From the NCBI RefSeq assembly GCF_010725055.1, contig NZ_BJKB01000012.1, positions 1-64,000 on the forward strand: DNA of 64,000 nt, in the 5' to 3' direction. Of the stretch, positions 15,387-25,053 are shown piece by piece (the first letter of the stretch is position 1; every line of letters starts with the position of its first letter). Source of the DNA: Gelidibacter japonicus (GTDB lineage Bacteria > Bacteroidota > Bacteroidia > Flavobacteriales > Flavobacteriaceae). A model generated the notes under the pieces. That model saw only the letters and a list, made by a program, of their open reading frames with translations. It did not search any database and had not been told where the DNA came from. Position numbers and translations under genes: made by a program.

Positions 15387-17808
15387 TGTACGCCTGCATG
15401 TTTTCGTAAAAAGCTTTGAGCTCCGTCTCCAAAGCGTCCAAAACTGCACTGTCCACAGCTGTTGCATGTTCCAAAACTTCTAAATGTGGTACCACTGAAG
15501 TGGCATTTAATTGCTTGAACATGGTCAGCATTCGGTGGCTCAAATCATTAATGGTTTTGAGGTCGTTTTGTTCTTGTGCCAACTTTAATTCGGTCATATG
15601 TTTTTTGGTATCGCTTAAAAATAGTTCCAACAGCGATTTAAGAGCATCCTCATCATGGTTTAAGAATCCAGCAATGGAATGCGTATCAAAATAATCAGAG
15701 CGAAAAGAAGTTTTTTTATTTTTGTCTTCCAGCTTTGTAATCCTTTCAGGAAACAATTCACTTAAAATATCAAACCAGATGTGGGTTTCAAATGGTTTGT
15801 AAACCACTTTAGAAAATCCGCTTTCTATATAGTCTTCGGTATTGATATCCATTCTCCCAGTCATTGCAATAATGGGTTGTTGCTTATAGAATGGCAATTT
15901 TTTGACGGTTTCCATAAAATGGAAGCCATTCATTTTTGGCAATTGAATGTCCGTTATGATCAGATCATAGGAGAGGCTTTCTAAAGCCGCAAGTGCTGCC
16001 TTGGCATCTTCAAAAGTGTAGCTAGTAACTTGGTGTTGTTCTAAAATATCGGCGATGAGTTGGCGTAGTGACGGGTCATCATCCACAACAACAGCCTTTA
16101 ATTTAAAACTGGAGTTTTCGGAGATAATAGGTTTGACGTCCAAATCCTGATAGGACAGCTTAACGGGAAATGAAATTTCAAAAGTGCTTCCTTCTCCTGG
16201 AATACTGTTCAATGTCAATGAACCTTTTAACAGATTCATTAATTTTTTTGAAATGGCCAGGCCTAAGCCAAATCCAGAGTGCTTGGCATTACTGGTTTGG
16301 TTGACTTGGGTAAAAGCATTAAAAATATCTTTTTGTTTTTCTTTACTAATGCCAATTCCAGTATCAGCAATGGTGATGGAAACCTTGTAACTGCTATTCG
16401 ATGAGTGTAGTTTTGTCGTGATGCTGATACTGCCCTCCTCGGTAAACTTATAAGCATTGCCAATAAGGTTGTAGAGCACTTGTTTGATTCTGAATGGATC
16501 GGAAACAATAGTGATATCAAGGGCTGGATCATGTTTTATGAGGAGAGCAATAGGCTTATCGGCATAGATAGCTTTGATATTTGTACTGGTTTCATCCAAG
16601 ACAGTTTTTAGGTTAAACGGAATGCTTTCGATGGTAATATGACCATCTTCCAATTTTGAAAATTCCAGAAGATCATCTACCAATTGGCTCATATAGGCAG
16701 AGGCGCTTTTGATATGATCCAAATAGTTGTCTTCTTTGGCGTTTTGTGCGGTTTTTTGAAGCAGCTCACTATATCCGGAAATGGTACTCAGTGGCGACCT
16801 TAAATCGTGACTTACCATATTGATCAGTTGTTCCCTACTTTTTAGAAGGGAATTGGTATAGGCATTAGATTTTTCAAGCTCCTCCCGATAGCGTTGGCTT
16901 TTCCAAAAGTCATTTAAAATAACTATCGAAAAGACCACCATTAATATAAAACTGACTATGGCGGCCATATAAATAATGCTGGTACCGCGATCTAATGCTT
17001 TCTGGCGTTGAGCAATAATACTTTGGGACGATGCCACCATCTCACGTTCTAATGTGCGGAGTAAGTTGCGTAATTGTCGGGAGGTGTTTAAATCATTTTC
17101 AACCAGTTCGCGCTCTTTAAGCATTAACGACTGTCGTTGTGCAGCGACTTCTTGCTGAATTTTCTGAAGCATGTTCCGGGAGGTGGTCACAATGGAATCA
17201 ATTTGTTTTTGATCGACCTTGCTTACGGAATCCTTTGCTTTAGATTCATTTGAGAATTGAATAAAACCCTCTAAGACTTCTTTTACTTTCGGATTGATTT
17301 CGGTCGGATTTTCCACATAGTCTTCTAAGGTTAACTTTCCTAAAATAGGATCTATGCTCTTCAGTTTGGCGATGGTCTGTTCAATTGATTTTTCAGAGTT
17401 GTTATTGTCCTTAAGACGGCGCAATTCGTTTAAGTCGCGCTGTTTCTTGTCAAATATCACCTTGACACTGTCCAGCAAGGCTTTTTGATAATCGTTATTG
17501 ACCAGAACGCGCAAGGTATCGATAGTGGTAATCAGACTGTCGTTTTGCGAAATATAGGCATTGAATTTTTCGGTAGTATTAAGCTGCAGTGCTGCACGGG
17601 CGAGGCTTTCATTTTCATATATATCGGCCACCAAGCCACTTATTTTGATGAGCTTATGGCGTTCCTTCAAATCGTCCGTTTGGGTAGCGGTAAAATTTCC
17701 CAATTCAGAAAAGACCAGCCATCCGGAAATTGCCGCTAAGACCCCTAGAGCGATATATCCGAAAAGGACCTTAAAAGTGATTTTTCTGTTAGATGATCTC
17801 ATAAACAT
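15364..17808 (-). CDS. Hybrid sensor histidine kinase with receiver and Hpt domains
   Basis: About 814 residues. An N-terminal membrane helix (VLFGYIALGVLAAISGWLVF), a helical periplasmic sensor part (about 40-270, with a DUF-like four-helix appearance), a second membrane helix (IIYMAAIVSFILMVVFSIVI), HisKA with His334 (MVSHDLRSPLSTISGY), an ATPase domain with N, G1 (DTGIGI) and G2 (GFGLGLAI) boxes, a receiver with Asp626-equivalent at residue 620 (ITDIQLPKMNG), and a C-terminal Hpt domain with His758 (LSHRMLTMFKQL). This is a complete phosphorelay ending in Hpt, which needs a separate receiver; the NtrC-type regulator encoded tail-to-tail is the obvious candidate. The ATG at 17808 is preferred over the TTG at 17826. 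Confidence 0.88.
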   Translation of the reverse strand: MFMRSSNRKITFKVLFGYIALGVLAAISGWLVFSELGNFTATQTDDLKERHKLIKISGLVADIYENESLARAALQLNTTEKFNAYISQNDSLITTIDTLRVLVNNDYQKALLDSVKVIFDKKQRDLNELRRLKDNNNSEKSIEQTIAKLKSIDPILGKLTLEDYVENPTEINPKVKEVLEGFIQFSNESKAKDSVSKVDQKQIDSIVTTSRNMLQKIQQEVAAQRQSLMLKERELVENDLNTSRQLRNLLRTLEREMVASSQSIIAQRQKALDRGTSIIYMAAIVSFILMVVFSIVILNDFWKSQRYREELEKSNAYTNSLLKSREQLINMVSHDLRSPLSTISGYSELLQKTAQNAKEDNYLDHIKSASAYMSQLVDDLLEFSKLEDGHITIESIPFNLKTVLDETSTNIKAIYADKPIALLIKHDPALDITIVSDPFRIKQVLYNLIGNAYKFTEEGSISITTKLHSSNSSYKVSITIADTGIGISKEKQKDIFNAFTQVNQTSNAKHSGFGLGLAISKKLMNLLKGSLTLNSIPGEGSTFEISFPVKLSYQDLDVKPIISENSSFKLKAVVVDDDPSLRQLIADILEQHQVTSYTFEDAKAALAALESLSYDLIITDIQLPKMNGFHFMETVKKLPFYKQQPIIAMTGRMDINTEDYIESGFSKVVYKPFETHIWFDILSELFPERITKLEDKNKKTSFRSDYFDTHSIAGFLNHDEDALKSLLELFLSDTKKHMTELKLAQEQNDLKTINDLSHRMLTMFKQLNATSVVPHLEVLEHATAVDSAVLDALETELKAFYENMQAYITPDYTP

Positions 17809-17941
17809 ATTGAAACGGTAAAGCAAGATAAAAAATGTCCGTCAAAGCTGATGCCATTAAACAGTTATATGTTTAAAAAATAAATATTCAAGTTTGACCA
17901 ATAATTAAAATGCCAATAAAAGGAGATAAGTTTAGTTTAAT

Positions 17942-17949
17942 TACCTTTG
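17942..17949 (+). promoter_or_regulatory. -7 element of the 17986 lipoprotein gene
   Basis: TACCTTTG matches TAnnTTTG and lies 36 nt before the ATG at 17986. A TTG inside it could be read as an earlier in-frame start (17947), which its role as promoter argues against. Confidence 0.5.
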
Positions 17950-17985
17950 GTCTTTAATCATGTATTTTCAAATTTTCCTTGTTTT

Positions 17986-18507
17986 ATGAAACAGCTTTTG
18001 TTAGTAGCAATTTTAATCTTTATGGGTTGTAAATCTGAGCCAAAGACAGATGAAATAACTGCTGAAAATCAGGAAGAATCTTATGTTATTACCGCAGAGG
18101 ATATTGCAAAATTAGATTATACCGATTATATATTAAGTCCAGATAGCCATCAGGCCATTTTGGATTGGCAAAAATTTCAAGACTTACAGGCGCAGATAGA
18201 GCTTGTGAAAACCGGAGACCTATCTTTTTTTAAGGTTGAGAAAAAAATTATGGAAGAGTTCATTGTGGAGCTGAAAATTCAACAGCCTCCCAATGTTATA
18301 ACACCAGCAATACGATCGCGAATGACCGTTTTGGAGACCAGTATACTAAGACTGCAGGACCTTGTCAATCTTGATAATATTAAGAAAAAAGATCTTTTGG
18401 AGAGCATTAAAGAATTGCTTGTGGCCAATGTGAACCTTATCCTTCAAATAAACAAAAAGTTTGAAAAGGAGGCACAGCAGATTGAGCTTCCCGTTAAAAC
18501 GAATTAG
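17986..18507 (+). CDS. Small lipoprotein, unknown function
   Basis: A 173-residue predicted lipoprotein: MKQLLLVAILIFMGCKSEP has a lipobox ending at Cys15 (FMGC). The mature protein is acidic at first (ITAENQEESYVITAEDIAKL), then helical with heptad-like Leu/Ile spacing (about 55-165), consistent with a coiled coil. No known domain is evident. It is divergent from the hybrid kinase gene with about 180 bp between starts, so a functional or regulatory link to the phosphorelay is possible but unproven. Confidence 0.65.
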   Translation: MKQLLLVAILIFMGCKSEPKTDEITAENQEESYVITAEDIAKLDYTDYILSPDSHQAILDWQKFQDLQAQIELVKTGDLSFFKVEKKIMEEFIVELKIQQPPNVITPAIRSRMTVLETSILRLQDLVNLDNIKKKDLLESIKELLVANVNLILQINKKFEKEAQQIELPVKTN

Positions 18508-18904
18508 CCGATGATTTGTTTTTATGGGGATTAGTGGTGAGTGGTGAGAGATGAGATGGGTGTTAGATGTTGAAGATAATTTAGATTTTTGTCCAGAGAA
18601 GTTTTGAATATATTGAATACAGAATGTTGAATATCGAAATAGAGGGATTAGAGGGTAGAGGGTAGTGAATAGACAGTATAGAAAGAGGATTATGAGTGAT
18701 TAATGATTGAAGATTGTTGATTTTTGAACTATGATCAACTCTAATCAGGGATGTTTCGAAACGTTGAACACGAACCGTTGATTTTTGAAACCTGAAACTC
18801 GAAACCTTCCTCTTTTCTCTTAATTTTTTGTTAATATGTAACAATTGGCTTGATCAAGCTTCATATTAATAACTAATTTTATTCAAATTAAACATTTAAA
18901 CACT
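18508..18904. other. Purine-rich low-complexity intergenic tract
   Basis: About 400 bp without a gene. The + strand is strongly biased to A and G in 18530-18720, with short imperfect repeats such as GTTGAATA/GTTGAATAT and two copies of GTTGATTTTTGAA (18716-18728 and 18778-18790). The phrase GTGGTGAGAGATGAGA (18541-18556) recurs in near-identical form (GTGGTGAGAGACGAGA) on the minus strand at about 11923-11938. I see no ORF or RNA gene. The tract ends in the leader of the M13 peptidase gene. Confidence 0.5.
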
Positions 18905-20971
18905 ATGAAAACCAATCTTAAGTATGCATTGGCGACTACTGGGTTAGTATTTGTAACCATTGTTGGTTGTAAAGAAGAACCAAAAAAAGACACCGCCATG
19001 GCAGAAGAAAAAATTCCAGGAATCGTTCTCGAAAACATGGACACCACTGTGAGTCCAAAAGACGATTTTTACAATTATGTCAATGGAAATTGGGCAAAAA
19101 ATAATACCATTCCGGATGATGAAACCCGTTGGGGCGGTTTTGGGGTCTTGCGAAAAGAAACCCGTCAAGATGTTCTCGACATTGTAAAGAATGCCCACAA
19201 ATTAGGCACCTATGCAGATGGCACTGACCAGAAAAAAGCCTTATTGCTTTTTCAAAGTGAATTGGACTCAGTAACAAGAAATAAAGCGGGTATTGAACCT
19301 ATCAAACCATTGTTGGAAGCCATTGACGGCATCAAAAACTTGAATGACATGCAAACTGTTTACGCCACTGTGGATGGGGTAGGCGCACCGTTTGCAGGAC
19401 TTGGTGCGTCACCGAATCTTAATAATAGCAGTATGAATATGGCTTGGATCTATCCTGGAAGTCTTGGATTACAGAGAGATTACTATTTGGATCAAGATGC
19501 CAAATCAAAAGAAATCAGACAACAATATGTTGATCATATTGCCAGAATGCTTCAATTTATTGATTATGATGAAGCAACAGCACAGGCAACGGCTAAAAAA
19601 GTGTTGGCCATGGAAACAAAATTGGCTGAACCAAGATTGGATAAAGTCGCCATGAGAGATGCGCGCAATTATAATAATCCAATTCCTTTTGCAGATCTAC
19701 AAAAAATGACACCAGCGATAAACTGGCAAAAATTGGTGGATGATTTGGGCATCGATAAAAAGATCGATACGGTCAACGTCATGCAACCGAAATATATGGC
19801 ATCCATGCAAAACTTTTTAAAGCAAACCCCGATTGAGGATATTAAATCCTTGATGGTTTGGAATACACTTAATGGTTCTGCAAATTATTTATCCACTGAA
19901 ATTGAAAAAGCAAATTGGGATTTTTACGCTAAAACGCTTAATGGCACACAAAAGCAACGGCCAGCCGAGGAACGCGCTTTAGAAACCGTTGATCGTGCCG
20001 TGGGTGAAGCTATTGGAAAACTGTATGTGGAAGCGAAGTTTCCACCAGAAGCTAAAGCTAAAGCGGAGGAAATGATTGCTGATGTTATTGAGGCTTTCCA
20101 AAATAGAATTAAAAAGCTGGATTGGATGACTGAAGAGACTAAGGAAAAAGCCATCGAAAAGTTAGATAAATTTACGGTTAAGATTGCTTATCCAGATGAG
20201 TGGGAGGACTATTCAAAACTCGAAATAAAAGAAGGCAATACTTATGCTGAAAATATGAGAGCGGTTGGCAAATGGGCGAGAGAAAAGAATTTCTCAGAAA
20301 TCAACGAGCCAGTCGATAAAAAAAGATGGGGTATGGCACCACAAACCGTGAATGCTTATTTCAATCCACGTAACAACGAGATTGTATTCCCAGCGGCTAT
20401 TTTACAACCTCCTTTTTATAATTATACGGCTGATGATGCCGTCAACTATGGTGGGATAGGTGCTGTTATCGGACATGAAATTTCCCATGCATTTGATGAT
20501 TCGGGCGCACGTTTTGACGGAGATGGGAATTTGAAAAATTGGTGGACGGATAAAGATTTGGAAGAGTTTACCAAACGTGCTGATGCCTTGGCAGAACAGT
20601 ACAGCGGTATTGAGGTCTTGGACAGCGTCTTCATTAACGGCAAATTTACCTTGGGTGAAAACATTGGCGATCTTGGCGGTGTTCTTGGAGCATATGATGG
20701 TTTGCAATTGCACTTTGCCAAACACGGACGTCCGGAAAACATCGACGGGTTTACGCCAGAACAACGTTTCTTCATGAGTTGGGCCACAGTTTGGAGAACC
20801 TTAATCAGGGAAGATGCCTTAAGAACCCAGATAAAAACTGATCCACACTCCCCTGGTGTTCAAAGAGCAACACAGCCTTTAAAAAATATTGATGCGTTTT
20901 ATGAAGCTTTTGATATCAAGGAAGGTGACCCAATGTATGTGGCACCTGAAAAACGTGTGAGAATTTGGTAA
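18905..20971 (+). CDS. M13 family metallopeptidase (PepO/neprilysin-like) lipoprotein
   Basis: A 688-residue zinc peptidase. The N-terminus (ALATTGLVFVTIVGC) has a lipobox at Cys22, so the enzyme is probably anchored in a membrane and faces the periplasm or outside. The M13_N domain spans about 45-430 (DDFYNYVNGNWAKNN near its start) and M13_C about 480-688. Zinc ligands are His524 and His528 in VIGHEISHAFD, with catalytic Glu525, and Glu585 in LGENIGDLGG. Other signatures are VNAYFNP and FFMSWATVWR, and the C-terminus ends in RIW as in many family members. These enzymes cut oligopeptides of up to about 40 residues. A strong terminator follows. Confidence 0.92.
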   Translation: MKTNLKYALATTGLVFVTIVGCKEEPKKDTAMAEEKIPGIVLENMDTTVSPKDDFYNYVNGNWAKNNTIPDDETRWGGFGVLRKETRQDVLDIVKNAHKLGTYADGTDQKKALLLFQSELDSVTRNKAGIEPIKPLLEAIDGIKNLNDMQTVYATVDGVGAPFAGLGASPNLNNSSMNMAWIYPGSLGLQRDYYLDQDAKSKEIRQQYVDHIARMLQFIDYDEATAQATAKKVLAMETKLAEPRLDKVAMRDARNYNNPIPFADLQKMTPAINWQKLVDDLGIDKKIDTVNVMQPKYMASMQNFLKQTPIEDIKSLMVWNTLNGSANYLSTEIEKANWDFYAKTLNGTQKQRPAEERALETVDRAVGEAIGKLYVEAKFPPEAKAKAEEMIADVIEAFQNRIKKLDWMTEETKEKAIEKLDKFTVKIAYPDEWEDYSKLEIKEGNTYAENMRAVGKWAREKNFSEINEPVDKKRWGMAPQTVNAYFNPRNNEIVFPAAILQPPFYNYTADDAVNYGGIGAVIGHEISHAFDDSGARFDGDGNLKNWWTDKDLEEFTKRADALAEQYSGIEVLDSVFINGKFTLGENIGDLGGVLGAYDGLQLHFAKHGRPENIDGFTPEQRFFMSWATVWRTLIREDALRTQIKTDPHSPGVQRATQPLKNIDAFYEAFDIKEGDPMYVAPEKRVRIW

Positions 20972-20993
20972 AATTCTGAATACGATTATAAAT

Positions 20994-21024
20994 AAAAAGC
21001 AGCCTCGTCATGAGGCTGCTTTTT
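20994..21024. terminator. Bidirectional terminator between the M13 peptidase and TPR genes
   Basis: AAAAAGCAGCCTC (20994-21006), loop GTCAT, GAGGCTGCTTTTT (21012-21024) is a perfect 13-bp inverted repeat. It has T runs on either strand and sits between two convergent genes (stops at 20971 and 21047), serving both. Confidence 0.92.
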
Positions 21025-21046
21025 CATTTTATATTGTATAATGTTA

Positions 21047-21736
21047 TTAATCCTCTCCCTTGGTACGTGATAATAAAGCTTCTTTACTGATTCTTGCCAA
21101 ATTAAAATTAGGGTCAATGGCAAGCGCACGATTTAAAGTTGCTATCGCAATTTCCTGATTGGCATCTTTGTCTTCACTAAAGGTAAGAATAGCTTTTAGA
21201 TATAAAAACCCGGCTCTCAGAGAGGTTTGATAAGGCTGTTGGGTTTCATAGAATGTACGTCTCATGTCATCCGTGACATTCGCCAAGCCATAATCCACTT
21301 TTTCTTGAGCACCAGCTATATCGCCGGTTTGCAGTAATAAATCGGCTATTTCATACGCCAAAATCGGACTTGGTTCTTTTTTATACAGTTTGTTATAAAA
21401 TTCCAAAGCACGTGTACGTTCACCCAAAGCATTTAAGGCAATAGCTTTAATTTCTGTATTTAAGTCAGAATCTGTAGCACTTGACTCTATTCCAATAGTA
21501 TTGAGAGCCTCTATGTTTCTGCCTTCAGAAACATATACATAAGCTAAAGTGTCTTTTCTGGCCTGACTTGGAGCAAGCACGTCCAAGTGGGTCATGGCGT
21601 TGATGACCCCTTGAATATCACCTTGCTTTTTCATTTGCTCGTAGTATTTTTCAAAGTGTTTTTGAAGTTCTGTCTTGGTTTGGGCAGCGAGGTTTAAAGA
21701 ACTCATCACAACCACAAGTAGTATTAATTTTTTCAT
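21047..21736 (-). CDS. Secreted TPR-containing protein
   Basis: A 229-residue protein with a signal peptide (MKKLILLVVVMSSLNLAAQ) and helical repeats of TPR type through the rest (LNALGERTRALEFYNKLYKK, YEIADLLLQTGDIAGAQEKV, and a final NRALAIDPNFNLARIS unit). The DPNF/DP turn motifs between helices support TPRs. It is probably periplasmic and binds a protein or peptide partner, not identifiable here. The ATG at 21736 is chosen over the TTG two codons earlier. It is the last of three minus-strand genes (with the M28 peptidase and the Rossmann protein), separated by about 100 bp. Confidence 0.7.
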   Translation of the reverse strand: MKKLILLVVVMSSLNLAAQTKTELQKHFEKYYEQMKKQGDIQGVINAMTHLDVLAPSQARKDTLAYVYVSEGRNIEALNTIGIESSATDSDLNTEIKAIALNALGERTRALEFYNKLYKKEPSPILAYEIADLLLQTGDIAGAQEKVDYGLANVTDDMRRTFYETQQPYQTSLRAGFLYLKAILTFSEDKDANQEIAIATLNRALAIDPNFNLARISKEALLSRTKGED

Positions 21737-21839
21737 TTTCAAATTAGATATTCTTGCCTTTAAAATCAGGCCATTATTTAGTTAATTGAGCCAAATCTAT
21801 AAAAATAAATAAAACAAACTCTTAAAAGCTTTATAATTG

Positions 21840-22649
21840 TTACAGATGGTGTTGAAAGTTGTATTTCAAAATCTGTTCCACTTTTTCGTTGGAAATTATT
21901 TTTCCTTGGCTCTGACTGGATGGATCAAATTGTGGAACTGGAAGGTTATGGGTTTTACAAAGTGAAGTATAATACGCTTTCCGCGAAGGATGCTGAGGGG
22001 CAACGGCATTGAACTCGGTATTCCAATGCTTTTCTTGAATGATGGTTTTTATAATGGCAATACAGTCGTCTTGATGGATTAAATTGACTGGACCATCCGG
22101 GTTTTTTACCATGTTTTTGCCCGAAAGGAATTTAGCCGGATTGCGACCGTCACCGATCAAACCACCAAATCTTAAGATGGTCGTTTCAAAATGGACATTT
22201 GTTTTAAAAACTTGTTCTGCGCCGATAAGCTGCTTGGCAGATGCCGATTGCCCATTTGTTGGGCTTTCTTCTGTAATTATCGGCATCGAAATATCATCTT
22301 CATAAACTGCAGTGGAACTGATATAAAGCACGTTCTTTACCGTGGAACGTTCAATATATTTACAGAGCATTTCCATCTGTTTTACAAAGTCTGCCTCAGG
22401 ATTCTTGCGTAATCCGGGCGGAATATTGACGATGAGGATCTCGCTTTCCTTTAAACAGTCGACAATAGAACCCGTGATGCCTGCTTCAGAAATAGAAACC
22501 AGAAATGGAAGGATGCCTTCTTTTTTAAAGACCTCCATTTTGTCAGCAGAAGTTGTTGAGCCTTTTACGGTATAACCATGTTTAAATAACTCGATGGCAA
22601 GCGGCAGTCCTAACCAACCACATCCAATAATACTGATATATTTATTCAA
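21840..22649 (-). CDS. NAD(P)-binding Rossmann protein (YeeZ-like, epimerase superfamily)
   Basis: A 269-residue protein. The N-terminal Rossmann motif is ISIIGCGWLGLPLAIELFKHG, followed by a KGSTTS strand typical of NADP-preferring members, IVNIPPGLR, and an LYISSTAVYED motif equivalent to the SDR active-site strand. It resembles the YeeZ/atypical extended SDR group; substrate unknown. The start is a TTG at 22649, since no ATG lies near and the Rossmann strand begins at residue 5. It overlaps the end of the M28 peptidase gene by 8 nt, so the two are co-translated. Confidence 0.75.
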   Translation of the reverse strand: MNKYISIIGCGWLGLPLAIELFKHGYTVKGSTTSADKMEVFKKEGILPFLVSISEAGITGSIVDCLKESEILIVNIPPGLRKNPEADFVKQMEMLCKYIERSTVKNVLYISSTAVYEDDISMPIITEESPTNGQSASAKQLIGAEQVFKTNVHFETTILRFGGLIGDGRNPAKFLSGKNMVKNPDGPVNLIHQDDCIAIIKTIIQEKHWNTEFNAVAPQHPSRKAYYTSLCKTHNLPVPQFDPSSQSQGKIISNEKVEQILKYNFQHHL

Positions 22650-24963
22650 GAGTGATGGTTTTTTTTATGATGATGGCGTCATTCAATACAAATGGTTTTG
22701 GAATCATTGTTTTTGGTCGTTTTGCGATGTTGAACAAATCGTTCTCCAATAAGTCAAAAGAAACCTCAAAAATCTCAAAGGTGGTTTTTTGTGATGCAGG
22801 AACGGTAAAATTCAATTCGATGGCCTTCTCTTCGGTAACCATATAACTGAACAATCTGTTTTTGATACGATCTTTAAAAACCTGGGTTTCATCCTCTCCT
22901 TTTGCAATTTCCAATCCGTTGATGTTAAAGCTTAGAAAGATGTTGGACGCATCAGCATAAAACTCTAAGGTGTTGACCGCACGTTGTGGCGAGATAAAGA
23001 CTTGGAGCTGCTTTACGTTCTCAATAATAGTATCTTTCTGTATATCAACGTAAGGTTTTTTGAGCGGTTTTACAGTGGCTTCTTTACTGTAAGACAACTT
23101 GGTGCCATATTTACTGTCAAAGTTGATACTCGAAGCGTCAAAGGGCTCAGGCTTATCCGTTAAGTGTGCCTTGGTCCAATCGTCCAAGGTTATGTCGTAG
23201 GTTGCCCATTGTGCTGTGTCATTATCGGCGTCGTACAGATAGATGAGGCTGTTTGGTTTAGGACGCTCTTCGTTAAAATTTGAGGTTGTATGTGCCGCAA
23301 TAAAAAACCCAACAGCAGCAATCAACAGAAGGTAAGCCCATCGATTTTTATATCGCGAAAATCCGAAGACGCTAATACACAGTGAAAACATGATGGATAT
23401 CAACAGCGTGGTGGCAATAATGGTTTTAAGACCCAGTCCTACCGGAAACATTTTAAGAAATGGCGACATGATCATTAAAAGCGGAAAGAGCAAAAAGGTC
23501 ATCAAAAGAATGTTGGGATGTTTTTGTCTTACCAGAACAAAAAGACTGATCAATCCAAAATATACCGGGATGATGAAAAAGCTGGCGCCTTTAAGTATAA
23601 ATGCCAGAGCGGTACATATAATTAGCCATAACAATAATGGTGGAACCGCTAAGCTTGCTGTGTTTTCTGGTTTATAAACTTTATTGTAAAGCCACATGCA
23701 CACAGCTGTAGAAAGCAGGGCGAATGCCCAAATATAGAGGTGGCCATTGTACGGAAAGCCGTGAAGGATTTCAGCGTATTGCGGATAAATAAGCAAAAGT
23801 AATTTCCATCCAAAATAGCCAATAATGCCGTTGATGAGCAAGGCACCAATCCCCGGAAGGAAAGCTAATGCCATATGTTTTGAGTTTAATCTCCTTTTTT
23901 GGATGCCGTAAAACACCAAAGCTAAAAATATAATCCAGGCCAAAATCAGCATTGGAACTATCCATGAATTTGGATAAGTGATCATTTTAAAAAGTGGGAC
24001 ATTAAAATAGACCGCGTCCTTATCACTCTTTAAACTGCTGAGGTCGGCATCTGAGAAATAGTTGAGCAGCGGCATCAAATAACTGCCTTGATGTTCTAAA
24101 GTATTTCTGTCCAATCGGTCATAAGTATCTAAGGCCGTATGGTAGTCAAAGTGATCATCTATAAAGGCAAAATTCAAACCGTCAATATCACCATCTTCTC
24201 TAAAATAGGTCAGATCCGTATCATTGGGCAACATTTTATAGATGCTATAGGCCAAAGAATTGGCTACAGGATAATCAGGATTTGCGGCTTTAAATCCGTT
24301 GATCAGATTTTGATTGCCACCATTGGTTTCAATCAACATATAACTTGGTCCTCCGCTGCCACGGGCTTCAAAATTCAATACGAGCCCTACATCTTTGGCC
24401 CATGGGTGTTGGTTTACAAAAATATCGGCACCATTCAGCCCGAGTTCTTCGGCATCTGAAAAAAGGATGATAATATCATTTTTAGGGTTTTTTCCTTCGC
24501 TTAAAAAGGCGCGGATCCCTTCCAAAATAGTGACCACGCCAGATCCGGCATCATTTGCGCCATAAGACGCATGCGATTTGCTGTCGTAATGTGTGAGCAA
24601 CATTAAGGCTTTGGAATTTTCGCTACCCTTAATTCGTGCTAAAATATTTTTGGGTTTGACAATACTTCCCCATTTTTTGTTTTGACTATAGGCTTCCTGA
24701 ATTTGAGTTTCGAGACCTAAATCGTTCAATGCCTTGACCAGGTAATCTTTGACTACTTCATGTTCTTCAGAACCGACATAATGTGGTTTTTTGGTTATAT
24801 TTTTTAGATGGACCAAGGCCCGTTCGGAAGAAAAGGCTGTGGATTCAGTGTTTAAATCGGAAATCTGAGAGGGCATCAATGCGAAAAAACTCCAATAAAT
24901 GGCTAAAACAATTAAGACGACGGCAATAGCTTTTTTGAGCATAGGGAAAGGTTTAGTTGGCAT
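22642..24963 (-). CDS. M28 family zinc peptidase with multi-pass membrane domain
   Basis: A 773-residue protein. One N-terminal membrane helix (AIAVVLIVLAIYWSFFALM) precedes an M28 aminopeptidase-like domain (about 40-310). The two-zinc site is visible: His and Asp in LLTHYDSKSHASYGANDAG (both ligand motifs), Glu-Glu in LFSDAEELGLNG, Asp/Glu in LNFEARGSGG, and His in DDHFDYHTALDT. About eight further membrane helices follow (about 330-560), then a C-terminal beta-rich domain (about 580-773). This matches the Fxna/ERMP1-like layout of M28 peptidases with membrane helices. The active site would lie in the periplasm. Substrates are unknown; it heads a minus-strand operon with the Rossmann protein. 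Confidence 0.85.
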   Translation of the reverse strand: MPTKPFPMLKKAIAVVLIVLAIYWSFFALMPSQISDLNTESTAFSSERALVHLKNITKKPHYVGSEEHEVVKDYLVKALNDLGLETQIQEAYSQNKKWGSIVKPKNILARIKGSENSKALMLLTHYDSKSHASYGANDAGSGVVTILEGIRAFLSEGKNPKNDIIILFSDAEELGLNGADIFVNQHPWAKDVGLVLNFEARGSGGPSYMLIETNGGNQNLINGFKAANPDYPVANSLAYSIYKMLPNDTDLTYFREDGDIDGLNFAFIDDHFDYHTALDTYDRLDRNTLEHQGSYLMPLLNYFSDADLSSLKSDKDAVYFNVPLFKMITYPNSWIVPMLILAWIIFLALVFYGIQKRRLNSKHMALAFLPGIGALLINGIIGYFGWKLLLLIYPQYAEILHGFPYNGHLYIWAFALLSTAVCMWLYNKVYKPENTASLAVPPLLLWLIICTALAFILKGASFFIIPVYFGLISLFVLVRQKHPNILLMTFLLFPLLMIMSPFLKMFPVGLGLKTIIATTLLISIMFSLCISVFGFSRYKNRWAYLLLIAAVGFFIAAHTTSNFNEERPKPNSLIYLYDADNDTAQWATYDITLDDWTKAHLTDKPEPFDASSINFDSKYGTKLSYSKEATVKPLKKPYVDIQKDTIIENVKQLQVFISPQRAVNTLEFYADASNIFLSFNINGLEIAKGEDETQVFKDRIKNRLFSYMVTEEKAIELNFTVPASQKTTFEIFEVSFDLLENDLFNIAKRPKTMIPKPFVLNDAIIIKKTITLE

Positions 24964-25053
24964 GATAAAACTACAAAATAAATTTGGTGTAAAAGAGTGT
25001 TAGGTTAAATGACGAATTTTTGTTAAATTTAAAGTTCATTAAAATATAAGGTT

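Noticed and set aside
18581-18844. 87-codon minus-strand frame in the low-complexity tract
   Set aside because: The frame results from the skewed composition and repeated words; no promoter or protein motif.
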